A stretch of DNA of 64,000 nt, from the NCBI RefSeq assembly GCF_963583255.1, contig NC_084814.1:23441300-23505299 (forward strand), in the 5' to 3' direction. Shown here one piece after another: positions 47,206 through 58,427 of the stretch. Every line of letters begins with the position of its first letter. The stretch's first letter is position 1. The position numbers and the translations under genes are program-made. A model generated the notes under the pieces. That model saw only the letters and a list, made by a program, of their open reading frames with translations, was not told where the DNA came from and searched no databases. Source of the stretch: Pyrus communis. Taxonomy: Eukaryota > Streptophyta > Magnoliopsida > Rosales > Rosaceae.

Positions 47206-47590
47206 TAACTTTCTCTAACTTCTCGTATGCATCGGCACGGAGTGGGACCCACCCTTGAATGGCTTCGCCTGCGACGGCGCTGAGCCACGCGGGCCAACCA
47301 GCCGCCACATGCTCACCCTCCACATACTTATGCAGATTGCTCAATCTAAAACTCAGAGACTCGGGATAACTATTATTACTCTTGTGACAATTCCCGCCGC
47401 CGCCATTTGAACTCGCTCTTCCCGATTCACCCAACTCGCTACTCAACTCAGCCCCCTTCTTACTCTTCTTCTCCACCTCCCCCACCCCGACCCGACTCCG
47501 ACCCGAGTTTCCCACATTGTCCCTGAAGGCGCCCGAGTGGTCGATCGCCGGCGTCACCGACACCGCTTGCTTCGAGCTCACGCAACCCAT
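43799..47590 (-). CDS. CDK-like Ser/Thr kinase with N-myristoylation motif (IBS1/At1g74330-like), 9 exons
   Basis: Exons: 47210-47590, 46319-46603, 45852-46169, 45365-45592, 45176-45273, 45007-45094, 44347-44877, 43977-44115, 43799-43818; 2088 nt, 695 residues, all GT-AG. The start MGCVSSKQ was preferred to an upstream in-frame ATG because it gives a textbook myristoylation/palmitoylation motif. Such kinases (Arabidopsis At1g18670, At1g74330, At1g54610) are CDK-related, membrane-tethered by inference and poorly understood. The kinase domain starts at about residue 122. Visible motifs: Gly loop IGQGTYSSVF (128-137), catalytic Lys in VALKKV (K151), PESVRFM in the C-helix position of the CDK PSTAIRE, HRDIKGSN (D246), DFG (D264) and activation segment TSRVVTLWYRPPELLLG (T285). 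All catalytic residues are present. The C-terminal ~290 residues are basic and Ser-rich, ending GKKQGK. The last exon codes six residues. GA microsatellites lie in introns 1 and 6. Confidence 0.92.
44956..45002. repeat. (GA)n microsatellite in kinase intron
   Basis: An uninterrupted run of about 23 GA units directly next to the donor site of the exon 45007-45094 (on the minus strand it reads TC just inside the intron). Length variation here could affect splicing of that intron. Confidence 0.85.
47154..47203. repeat. (GA)n microsatellite at the kinase exon 1 donor
   Basis: The GA tract ends about 7 bp inside intron 1, so the transcript reads GTTAGTTTC followed by a long CT run. Confidence 0.85.
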
Positions 47591-48064
47591 CCCCTGCCGC
47601 CGACCCAATGACCATGCACGACCCACCCGCCGAAATTCTGGGTCGACCCGGATCTGGAAACCACCGGCTCAGCTGGGGTCGGATGTCCAGAGCAACCAAC
47701 AAACCAACGAACCAGCTGGTAAGCTCAAAACATAAAAAAAATGGGAAAACGCAGAGCTTGAATTGAGGAGGAAACAGAAATTGGGTTTTTATACAAACAA
47801 TCCAAAGATAGAATGTTTGTTTGTAATTATCTCAACGATCCATTTCATCACTCGCTTTCTCTCTCTCTCTAACTTTTTTTCTTCGCTTTTTGAAAATTTA
47901 CTTTCTATTTTTTGCGGTAATCGCGGCCGATGGAGGATAGAGGATTTTAATGCGCGGTCCTCTTCATGCAAACAGAAAAGAACAGAATTTTAAAAACACC
48001 GAAATCAACGGAAAGGTATTTGAGCCCGTTTCAGTGCTGGACACGGCGATTTTACAATTGGTTG

Positions 48065-48099
<35 letters not shown>

Positions 48100-48113
48100 T
48101 AGTTGTATTATTA
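47591..48113. other. Kinase promoter and leader; poly-T tract
   Basis: Includes GC-rich leader sequence upstream of the start, CT-rich words at about 47850-47870 and a T run at 48067-48096. No gene is seen. Confidence 0.4.
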
Positions 48114-48356
48114 GAGTTAGGGTTCGTTTGAATGTACTTTTAAAATGATTGAAAGTGCTTTTAGAGAAAGTGATTTTGGGTTCTAAAAGCACTTGAACTG
48201 CTTTATGTAAGAAGCACCAGTTATGTGCTTCTTCCAGGAAAAACTTTAAGTGATTTTTCAGGATTCGCTTGCATATTTACTAAAAATTGATTCTAAAAAT
48301 ATTTTCACCAAAAACACTTTCAGTCATTGTAAAAACACATCCAAACAAGCTCTTAA
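48114..48356. mobile_element. MITE family A, most intact copy
   Basis: A ~240-bp element. The left end GGTTCGTTTGAATGTACTTT, then TAAAATGATTGAAAGTG, pairs with the inverse of the right end (GCTTGTTTGGATGTGTTTTT, then ACAATGACTGAAAGTG). The internal words 'aaaagcacttgaac' and 'gtgcttcttcc' are near-palindromic. No coding capacity. Confidence 0.7.
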
Positions 48357-50083
48357 TATAGTGAGCTGTGCACCTGACATACTGAAAAATTTCTTCTCGT
48401 GGTGCTAAAGCTTAAGTTTCTTTTTGATTTTTTTTTTTCAATACAAACTGTATACTATACTAATCTATATTAAGAATACTAATATAATATTAAAAAGAAA
48501 ATGAGAGTTTGAAATCACAAAGACTCTTAAATACAGGAATTCATATAGTTTTCTTTCATTTTTAGATGGCACTTATAAATGGTATTGCTCTTCATTTTCT
48601 TGGGGATGAAAAAGTTTTAAATTTGATTTAAGTTGACGGCGAGTTTCATGTTCATATATTATGACCAACTTATTGTGTAGTTTCTTACAAACCTCTCATC
48701 ATTATTAAGTGTAAACATACAGTTGTCTGAAAAAGAAACGACACTAATCTACATTACGTTTTTAGGAACATTTCTCTCTAGTTGTGAATTCAAGTTCCAT
48801 AGATGACTAGTTCTATTCTTTACTTTTTGAAAACAAAATGAGAATGCGTCGCGCGATTGCCGACGGACGTGCGGGGACTGTTCTTGTTTTGTTTGCAGCC
48901 ATTTTATTCTTTGTTTTTGTTTGCATTGCTATTTTCTTTTGTTTCCATTGCTATTTCGTGTGCTCAAAGTTAATGAGGCTGTATTATTTAGGCACCATTA
49001 GGCAACTACATGGGGATGGGGGTTACTGCAAGAAAGATATTTTTCAGTGTGTCAGTAATACAGTTTCGGTATACCAGGTATCATAATAGAAACGGTTGGA
49101 TACTTGAAAAGAAAAAAAATTCTAACAACTTGTATTATGACATTTGGTGTCCATGATTATGTTTTTGGCATAGACTGGCATTATACAAGTGGTCCCGATC
49201 AAGTTTGGCGATTTTGAACTAGTATAGTGGTTGGGTCATGAGTCATTAGTCATGAGGACTCATATATCGGTAGTTGTTGTAATGTTGACTAATGGTATGT
49301 AATTGGGTTGTGATTATTTTCTGGATTCTGTTTTGGGTTATAAAAATTTGATTTTGAACCAAGCAGTTTTTGGTTTAATGGTAGTTGTATTAATATAGTC
49401 CGTGATGTCTTAGACTTGATTCTTCTGGATACAAGAATAATCTAGTTAGCAGTTTAATTTATTGTTATTTCGACTCATTTGGGTTATTAGCTGTTCTTTC
49501 CACTCATATCATGCTCAACTCACTTGATTATTAACTTTGTTGTGGATTCAACTCACTTGGTTTATTGGCAGCTATCTCCACTTGTCTTAAGTTCAACTGA
49601 CTTGCTCTATTTGTATTTATGATGAATTCAATACCTAGATGTAACTAGCTCAATTAAAGTAGCCTCTTAGCACTTGTCTTCACTCATCTCAGATTCGACT
49701 CACTTAGTTTTAGGACTTGTAACGAAATCAATATCTAGTTGTGATAGGCCAAATTATAGTGATGTAACTTTGTTGTTGGTGTGATGGTAATATATGTATA
49801 CGGAAAATATATATATAAATTTCAAAATTAAATATATTTGATTTTGTAAAGTCTGTTTCAAGCCTTGGCATAAGAGTAGGGGTAGGGTTTGTGGAAAGAT
49901 ACAAGAGGGGGGAATGGAAGAAAAGAAAGGGAGTTGATTAAAGAAGAATTGGAAAGCAATAAAGGAGAAAGGAAAACTCAAACAAAAGACCTTTCCTTCG
50001 CCTTGCTGTTCCTTTGCCCATCTCCCACTTCTAAGTTTCTGACATTTCTCATGAGGGCTTCAAACTTCATTAGTCTCATGGCC
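48357..50083. other. Intergenic DNA with one weak SINE-like stretch
   Basis: At about 49360-49440, 'tttggtttaatggtagttgt' followed by 'atgtcttagacttgattctt' has A-box/B-box-like spacing. A membrane-like 82-residue frame at 48838-49086 has no family match I recognise and is T-rich; it is not called. Nothing else. Confidence 0.3.
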
Positions 50084-50232
50084 CCACATGTTGGAAAAAA
50101 ATTTCACGTGTCGAGAACACTGCATGTTATACTAAGTGTAATAATACGGTTGGTTATAAATTTGAAAAAATAAATTCCAACCAATTATATTATTACACTT
50201 AATGACACACTAAAAAATTACTCCACATGTTC
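50084..50232. repeat. Hairpin-forming inverted repeat
   Basis: The left arm has 'cacatgttgg', 'tcacgtgtcg' and 'actaagtgtaataatacggt'; the right arm carries the inverse of 'attaagtgtaataatataat', then 'tggttggaatt' and 'catgtgga'. Arms are ~60-70 bp with mismatches around a short loop. Probably a MITE; transcripts would fold into a long hairpin. Confidence 0.6.
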
Positions 50233-51449
50233 AGTTTGATGGTGGGTTCCATTTAAAACAATGGGACAAAGCATCTCTATGCTTAATCTTAGTTTAGCAG
50301 TTTTTAGCTCAAGTTGGTTTGCTGCATCTGCCCACTTTAATGAAGAAATAAACATCTTAATTATATTATCTGTTTTTACCTAAGTTTGGTAGGAGTATCT
50401 AAATCCGTAAATGTAAATCTAATCTCATAAATTTCTAAATATAGAGTGACATTGACCACATTTCATTTCTTGAAGGAGTCCTTTTTTAAGATGCTGAAAA
50501 TAAATGAATGGTGGGATTTCACAATTTGACACTTTCATATGATGTTTTTGGGGACAGCAATTAATGATATATGTAAAAAGTAGTTAGCTAAAAACTAATA
50601 TATTTAAGGGCATGTCTGAGAAAGCGAGGAGCAATGCATAAATGTAAAAGTTGTGATCTACTCAAACCACATCTCAATTTTGACAAAGTAAATTCAAAGC
50701 AATTATGCATACAATTGATGTTAAGAGGAATTTTTGTTAGTTTAATATGCATTGTCGGCTTTTCTTTTTTGGTGGTTTAAAGTTTTGAGTCTAATATATT
50801 ATCAAAGTTTTGGTTTCATGAGGTTTCGTTGTGTCGTGTATTTGTCTTTACTTAAGCTTTTGAGACTTAATAGTTATATGATATGGTGTTAAAACTTGGA
50901 TTCCATAAGGGTTCGTTGTGCTGTGCTTCTTCTGATCCATGAGGGTTCGAGTTTGCAGCAGTAAATTTACAGTGGCGCGTATCGGGTTGTTTACAGCAGT
51001 GATTGGTGATTGCAGAAGACAGGAGAATGAGAAGAGTGGGTAATTCGGAGGATCCGGATATAATGGATCCTGAGAGAATCCTAATCCAGTTTTTAGTACT
51101 TAGTGGTTGTCTAATATACTATTAGAGTTTATATTCTATGAGATTTAGTACGCTGTGCCTTGCATGTATTTCTGCTTAAGCTTTTGGAGCATGATAATTG
51201 TCTAACAATGCTAATCCTTCACCTTAAGCTTCCCAATTACAAAGATATCTAAATTAGCTGACCTCGTCAAGTCTGTTTAGCTGAGTTTAACAATTACATG
51301 TTGCTGGGGAGTGGGGTCTGCTGCTTTGGTAATCTACATGCAAAATACGCAATGTGTCAACTTTTTTGGTTTCCACCAAACAATATGCATGAAGTTTCGT
51401 ACGCTCATATGACACACAAAAAAAATATTATAATTTATATCTTTGGTTT
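50233..51449. other. Intergenic DNA, nothing firmly recognised
   Basis: The words 'atgaggtttcgttgtg', 'ataagggttcgttgtgctgtg' and 'gagatttagtacgctgtgcct' recur at 50817, 50908 and 51139, a sign of an old internal duplication. No gene. Confidence 0.3.
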
Positions 51450-51610
51450 TTATAAAGGGGGACCATCATGTGCTATTTGAAGTATTCATACAAGTATTTC
51501 AGCCATTCTTCGGGTCACTATCTTGTGATTCACACGCTCCAATCGAATTCAGGACATGATATGTAAAATACAGACTTAGAACTCGTATCTGTTCACCAGA
51601 TCACTCTATA
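51450..51610 (-). repeat. SINE-like dispersed repeat, diverged
   Basis: Shares 'ttgtgattcacacgctc' and 'aatcgaattcaggacat' with the family seen at 27745-27960 and 2775-2910. Confidence 0.35.
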
Positions 51611-52514
51611 ATGGTTGTTATTATAATTTATAACAAATTCACTAGTTTAATTACCTAGTTGTGATGCTGCAACTTGAACCAGTCCATGAATTGGGTACAT
51701 GTATTAGGTATATAATGAACCTTCTAATTAGTTAGTTAATAAGATAATGATAATCCAACTTTTAGGTACTTTAATTAAGAAATTGGCATGTGATGTGTGT
51801 GCATGCCAGTTGCCACCACTACTTGAACCCACCCTTGAGTTATGATTGCTGCTTCCCATGATCCAATCAACTATCTCTCTAGCTACTCATCGATATCACT
51901 CACGCACCAGAAAATATAAGAAACCTCCTTTTGATGAAAAGAAAACATAATAAATTAGTTGATATCATTTTTTTAAATTTATACAAAGAATTTGTTATCA
52001 TATTAATTGTTTTTTAGTAATTATATCGCATTGCAAAAGAGCACCAGAAGCCCTAGATCACTTTCCGAACCTAAGGCTTACTTTTGATGGCCTTGAAACC
52101 TAATTATCATAAGAACTTAACCCTAAATCCTAATTCGTAAAACTGAAAGCTTCATTCGGATATATAACGTAAATAAAAATCTAACCGTTAAAACGCTCAG
52201 AATAACTCATACTCATTGCAAAAGATCTCATGACACAAAACTGTGCGATCTGCAGAAACCAAATTGCCCAGTTAACCTTAAAGAAATAGGGACATTTGAT
52301 GGGGTAGTTGAAGGTAGGTCTGGTTGCATGTGTATCACAAACGAAGACCATGTAGTTGAACGACTTCAATCATATATAATTAAGATGAGTATATATATAT
52401 ATATATATAATATATTGAGATCAACTAATTAATCAACAGCTACATATGTCTCCTTGGTGAATAAATTTTTTAATATCTTATTTATGATCTAAAGATAGAA
52501 GAACAATGCATCTG
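51611..52514. other. Intergenic DNA with a short (TA)n tract
   Basis: A TA microsatellite lies at about 52389-52410. Otherwise no feature. Confidence 0.35.
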
Positions 52515-52626
52515 CGCACAGTCTAATATCCTAGTGGATAAGATGTTGAGTTTATACTTATGCGTTTTGAGTTTGAGACTTTTACTCTCCTAAATTTCAA
52601 ATCATCCCCTTCTCTAAATAATAATA

Positions 52627-52658
<32 letters not shown>

Positions 52659-52665
52659 GAAAAGA
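52515..52665 (+). repeat. tRNA-derived SINE-like element with A-rich tail
   Basis: 'gcgcacagtctaatatcctag', then 'tggataag' (A-box-like), is followed by 'gttttgagtttgagactttt' (B-box-like) and ends in 'aataataatatt' plus a long A-rich tract with G interruptions, the form expected of a retroposed SINE tail. Confidence 0.5.
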
Positions 52666-52990
52666 AGAAGAAGATAGAAGAACAATACATATTATAACAC
52701 ACTTGCAAGGACAGGTCACAGACTCTCACAAGGCAAACAAATAAGTAGATATTTTGGTTCAGTTATTTAACTATCGCAGGACAGATGGATTTTGACCTTT
52801 GAGACTCTTGCACATTGTTTGTCTCAGAAAATATCTTATATAAGAACACTCACAAAACAGAAAAAATAAAATAAAATAAAGATATAAATTCTTAAATCCT
52901 TCAAGAATAATGCTTTCAGGTTTGGTTGCATGCACTACCATATAATAATACGCTTTTAGGCTTTTAGGTTGGGTTAATTATAATTGTTAT

Positions 52991-53200
52991 AGAGTTTGTT
53001 GGAAAGTATATTTAAAATAATTGAAATTATTTTTAGATAAAAAAAAAATTTCCTACAAGAATTAGATGCTTATTGCAGAAAACACTTTAAAATGTTTTTT
53101 TTTTCAGAATTAACTTACATATTTACTAAATGTTAATTCTAATAATATTTTCCCCAAAAGAGCTTTCACCATTTTTAAAAACATTTCCAGACGAGCTCAT
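52991..53200. mobile_element. MITE family A copy
   Basis: The left end GAGTTTGTTGGAAAGTATATTT and the inverse of the right end (GAGCTCGTCTGGAAATGTTTTT) match; the middle is diverged. Confidence 0.6.
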
Positions 53201-53826
53201 ATTTAAAAGTTTAAAACTACTTTATATAATGTCAATACCAGTAGGAGGAAATGAATATACATCGCTCTAAAAATGCATGAATGCTTGTCTCTATATCCTG
53301 GTCGTATACCCCTTTACTCCTATAGCACATATGAGACTAGACTGGATTAACTAAATAACTAGATTTTATGTGCAATCATGAAGAACATACAAGTTTTCTA
53401 ACTTGGAGATTGATGCCTAAAATTTATCCGCACAATCAGCTTGAAATGGTGAGATTAGTAAGAATAAGTTTTAGACATCAACTGCCTAGGAGGGTAGGAG
53501 TATTCCTTCTTAGTCCCTAAGCTAGAAGACAACTAAGTTAAAAGACAACTTTCAAATTCTTAGGGCATGGTTTGTAGATGTAAAAGCTTGATATGAGATA
53601 AACAACTCCCCTATGTTATCATTTTTTGGGTAACTCACATTCAAAATTAACGAGACTCACATAATTAATACTTTCTACATGTTTTAGTAAATGCAAAATT
53701 CAGAGAATCATACCTATTCATTCTTATTCTCAGATATGATAAACAAATATGCCATTAAATACGCATGAAATCAAGTTATTTAAGTAGTCTATTATAGTAC
53801 AATCTAGTATCAAACTTGTCAATATA
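53201..53826. other. Intergenic DNA, nothing recognised
   Basis: No gene or element boundary was seen. Confidence 0.3.
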
Positions 53827-54012
53827 GAGCTCATTTGGAAGTGTTTTTAAAATAACTGAAAACATTTTTGGTGAAAATATTTTTCTAAATAAATTCTTAG
53901 TGCAAGTGAATCATAAAAAAAAAAAAACACTTAAAAAACTTTAAAACTCAAAAATAGTTTTACTAAAAACGCGTTAAGTTATTTTAAAAGTATTTTAAAA
54001 AAAAAAAAAACC
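53827..54012. mobile_element. MITE family A copy, truncated on the right
   Basis: The left end GAGCTCATTTGGAAGTGTTTTT, then AAAATAACTGAAAAC, is well kept. The right part ends in 'aagttattttaaaagtatttta' and an A run without the final CCAAACGAGC word. Confidence 0.6.
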
Positions 54013-54464
54013 TTACACTAGTCTTTCACAAAAATGAGCTTTAAGATCCATGTTTGCTACCGGCCAGACTTGTACCGTAGTTGGTGGGTCAATCAAGAAG
54101 GTAGGTCTCCCTTGTCAATGGAGGTATGACCCATTCTTCTCTTTATGTCCCCTCTAGATAGTGTTCCTATTCTTTATTTACTTATTTGATTTTAGTCCAA
54201 CCTTCAATGATTCGACGGTGGCGCAGCATCAATCATGCATGCTTAGATCTTAGAAATGCTAGAATTAATAATGTCCCTTTCACCAATCATGTATGCTAAG
54301 ATTTTATTTACTGAAATACGTCCTCATCTCATGTACGATAGTTGTACAAAAATTTAAAAAACAAAGAAAGTGGTTTGTTGTTTGTCAACCAATGAAAATG
54401 ATTTTTACATGCCCAGCTTCTTTTTTGCACTCTTGATTATTTCTAACATTTGTAATGAATACAA

Positions 54465-54870
54465 CAACAATAATTATCAAAATAAGTGGGTCGGTTAAAT
54501 GAATTTTAAAATATTATTGTGCTTAATTTTGTATTAAGACTTTTGTTAGCTCTAAATACTCCATGTCTTTTTTTTAAAGTCTCTTTGTAGTCTTTCTAGG
54601 TATTTCTCTACCTTTTTGCCCTGAGCTTCTGTCATATATTCACATTTTCTAATCAGAGCATCTGTAGGTCTTTGGTCACGTGTCCAAACCACCTTAACTG
54701 ATTTTCTCTCATCGTATCTTCAATTGCGGCTACTCCTATTTCACCTCAAATATCCTCGTTCTTAATCATGTCTTTGTCTTTTCTCATGAGCTCGCACATC
54801 CAACAAAACATTATCATCTCCGCTACACTCATTTCTTGACGTGGTGATGCTTTACCACCAAACGTTTGAA
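54465..54870 (-). mobile_element. Degenerate RTE-type LINE 3' fragment
   Basis: On the minus strand one frame reads MRENQLRWFGHV after a KNEDI-containing stretch. This corresponds to the conserved C-terminal end of plant RTE-like reverse transcriptases (…NRLRWFGHV…). Stops and shifts interrupt it. Downstream comes the LINE tail with 'ttcatttaaccgacccactt', related to the terminus at 28862-28950. The remnant cannot be functional. Confidence 0.65.
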
Positions 54871-56043
54871 TTGAATAAATAAATAAAAATTTAGAGACGT
54901 AAATACTATACACATGAAGGAGAAAAGAGATGTGCGGTAATCATTTTCGTGAAAGTAAAACAATAAATCAAACCTTTATCGTTTCCATTGACTTAGCACA
55001 GCAGTATAAGAAAATTGCTTTGCATAATTGCTTTTTATAATGGGGAAGGTAATTTCCAAACATTATGTCAATGGCCATCATGGCACAAGGAAAGTTAAAA
55101 TTTGATTAACATGTCTAATCAGACATTAATCAAGTTGACCCAAATTTGTGGGCTGGGTTACCCTTCTCAAAAACTATTTAGAAACTAGCAATTGGTTGCT
55201 GAAGAGCCTAAGCTATGGCAACTTGCAAGCAGCTGTTTGGTCCTTCGACTTGTGCTGGCCAAGCATCTCGGCCACAGTTCTGCATCGGCATTGGTTTCCT
55301 GGCCGGATCACGTCACCATACACGGCCATCTTGATTATGTCCAGCTCCTTATCTGCAAGTTAAGGAGATGCATGTGTGACCGGTTCTAGTTACTACTACA
55401 GGAACAAGAATGTGAAACGTTTGTGCATACATTCATTTTATATTCGGTATTCGATAAATGAAAGCATAAGATTCACAGAAAAATGAACAAATGTTATAAA
55501 TCATGTCAAATCTAGGTTTATGAATATATTTCAAGAACGAGATCTGATGCAATTATGTCAGGAACAAGCAACGGGAAGTCAAGGTTATGAGGAGCTTCCA
55601 AGTAAACAGTTCGTTATCGGAAAGTTCAGAGCGAAGGTATAGCTTAAAACGAATATAAGCTAGAGATAAATGTACTTCCCTCCCTGCTGTCTGCTACTCA
55701 GAACTCTTTCACAAATAATCAAAATGCATACCAGAACCTAAGAAAATTTGTATTTCCGACTCCCAATATTGAATCAACGAGGATATGATATGATAATGTT
55801 ATCAATATCTAAGTAACTCAAACAAAGACCAAAGCCAACCAAATTCAACCCTTCAGTTTGTCCCCCGAAAACTAACCACAACCCTCTTAGCAATTCTACG
55901 TTGTGAAAGAATGACCCCAACTAGAACGTTTACAAAGCACTAGACATATTGAGACATGATTCATGTTACCATGACCAAAACAAATATTCTTATCGCGAAA
56001 CAAAAAAAAAAAAAAAAAAAAAAAATATCATTAGAGGCTATAT
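54871..56043. other. Intergenic DNA with an unexplained GC-richer patch
   Basis: At about 55140-55390 the sequence is open in two plus-strand frames (71 and 65 residues; one includes LGHSSASALVSWPDHVTIHG). I do not recognise it; it may be a gene fragment. A poly-A run lies near 56001-56024. Confidence 0.3.
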
Positions 56044-56382
56044 GGGGGTGCAATGTCAGATTAGATTGTAACACTTGTAATTCCTCTCCTGCCACTTTCT
56101 TACTTGTGATTTCATTACAACAGCTAAGATCATATCGATCTGATCTAAAGAGACTAATTGGGGGTGCAATGTCAGATTAGATTGTAACACTTGTAATTCC
56201 TCTCCTGCCACTTTCTTACTTGTGATTTCATTACAACAGTTAAGATCATATCGATCTGATCTAAAGAGAATAATTGGGGGTGCAATGTCAGATTAGATTG
56301 TAACACTTGTAATTCCTCTCCTGCCACTTTCTTACTTGTGATTTCATTACAACAGTTAAGATCATATCGATCTGATCTAAAG
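56044..56382. repeat. 116-bp tandem triplication
   Basis: The unit beginning GGGGGTGCAATGTCAGATTA and ending near 'atcgatctgatctaaag' is present at 56044-56159, 56160-56275 and 56276-56382 (last copy slightly short) with only a few differences. The near-identity implies recent expansion. The minus strand stays open through two copies (80-residue frame) because the unit has few stops in that frame. Confidence 0.9.
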
Positions 56383-56739
56383 CTTGAGGATAACTCTATC
56401 AGCTCTTCTGACACACTTGACCCTGATATTCTCCAAATACCAGGGTAAGCACGTGTTGGCCGACACCCGAAGGTGACGAAACCATACTAACATGCATAAG
56501 AACAATGAATATAAATAAAAGTTATGAATTAAAATACAATGAATATGCAACTTAGGAATTGTTCAAAGTATACAACTAACTAGACCACTAAAAAGAAATA
56601 ATATAAAATTGAATGAGCAAAGGAATGGGTCCTACACTGAGAGAACTCGAAGATGTCGATGCGGAAGTGCCTTGACGCTGGGATTGTACGCCTTGAGTCT
56701 AAATCCTGAGGGGGTGCAAAACAAACATAAGTGGACCAA

Positions 56740-56741
56740 GT

Positions 56742-56785
<44 letters not shown>
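56740..56785. repeat. (TA)n microsatellite
   Basis: About 20 uninterrupted TA units. Confidence 0.9.
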
Positions 56786-56787
<2 letters not shown>

Positions 56788-56939
56788 CTTAAACAATTAT
56801 TTATCAACGTACTAACCCCCAAAGTTTTATGAAAACTAATAGCATAATATGTAATAGGTTTTCCAAAACCCTAGCATGCCATAAAACCTTTCATAAAACA
56901 TGTATCGTATATAATGTGCTAAATAGTGCTATCATAATA

Positions 56940-57140
56940 GACCGAAGCCCCTACATCACTTGACCCGTAGGCTAAATATAATATATCTTCCAACCCATAC
57001 GCCCTTACATCACCTGACTCGTAGGCTAAATATAATATATCTTCCGATCCATAGGCCCTTACATTGCCCGATCCGTAGGCCAAATATAATATCTTCTGAC
57101 CTGTAGGCCCTTACATCACCCGATCCGTAGGCCAAATAAG
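56940..57140. repeat. ~55-60-bp minisatellite
   Basis: Four units of the type 'cccttacatcacctgactcg', 'taggctaaatataatat' and 'atcttccgatccatagg' follow one another, starting at about 56947, 57001, 57054 and 57108, with small differences. Confidence 0.75.
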
Positions 57141-57390
57141 TATCATCGCCCGTAGGCAAAACATTGACCACTAGATAAGCACAAAATATTGAATATAATC
57201 TTTCCAACATTAATACATTTATCTCAAAACATCTTCATAGTATATAGTCATCCATCATAGGCCAATTAAGTATCATCGCCCGTAGGCAAAACATTGACCA
57301 CTAGATAAGAACAAAACATTGAATATAATCTTTCCAACATAAGTACATTTATCTTAAAACATCTTCATAGTATATAGTCATCCATCATAT
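57131..57390. repeat. 130-bp tandem duplication
   Basis: The unit beginning GCCAAATAAGTATCATCGCC occurs at 57131 and again at 57261 (as GCCAATTAAG...), nearly identical for ~128 bp. It directly continues the preceding minisatellite. Confidence 0.85.
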
Positions 57391-58427
57391 ATACTACAAA
57401 GAGTGTAAAAACATGTTCATAAATAGTATATAGTCATCGATCATATATACTATAAAGAATATAAATTCGATAAAGTACGGTATTCCAAAATATTCTTAGT
57501 AAAGCATGATAATCATACGGTGTAAATCTAATTTACTCATAAAACGTAACCATAAATCATGCTTTTCAATGTAACCATAAAAACATGCTTTTTCATGTAT
57601 GCATTTATACTATTAAAACATGCATTTTAGAAGGGGTCCACTCACAGATACTTAGCCGCTGAAGAGCCACGCAAAATAGCAAAGACGGAAACGCCACAAA
57701 CAATTGCCCCTAAGCATATAAAGGGTTCAATTAATAAAACTCTAATTGAATTTGGGAAAACGGACATAAAAAACGGATTCATGATGTCGAATTACCCTAA
57801 GAAGGGTCCTCGGTAAATTTCGAAAAAATCAACAAAAAGTCAACACAAGAATATTCCTCGAAATATTCCACCGGATTGGGCTGGGTTTGCTTCTGGGCTT
57901 GGTAGCCCGGCCCAAGGGTTCAAGGATGGATTATGTAACATGCCTAGGCCCAGGTTCAGCTGGGGTCTAAACTGGGTTGGTTTGAGGGAATTTGGGTTGA
58001 GCTAGGTAATTAGGTTTGGGCCTAGGTAGCCCGGCCTAAGGCTTTGGGCTAAATAACTGAGATGGGTTTGGGGGATTGGATCGGGTCGGCCGGTTTTGAG
58101 GAAGAGGAAAGCCGGAGCTTTCCAAGCTCCATCCAACCCTAAAACGTGACCAAAACATGTCAAACAAAATACTAAAATGAAGCCTAAGGAACAAGGAAGA
58201 GATCTATACCAATTTCATGACATATGGTGGCTGGCTGGAGAACGTCTGCAAAGACAGGGTTCCTTACCGGCAAATTGGGAAAGATTTTTCCCATAAGAGT
58301 TCTATGTCCACAATCCACAAAAACAACTCAAAATTGTCCCAAATTCACATATAAACACCATCTAAATGATTCTAGGCCTTCCATACGTCGAGGGTTAGTC
58401 GGAGGGGGAGGTGCATAGTGGCAGTGC

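Noticed and set aside
56172..56414. 80-residue minus-strand frame in the 116-bp repeats
   Set aside because: It arises from the repeat unit itself and shows the same peptide twice; no independent support.
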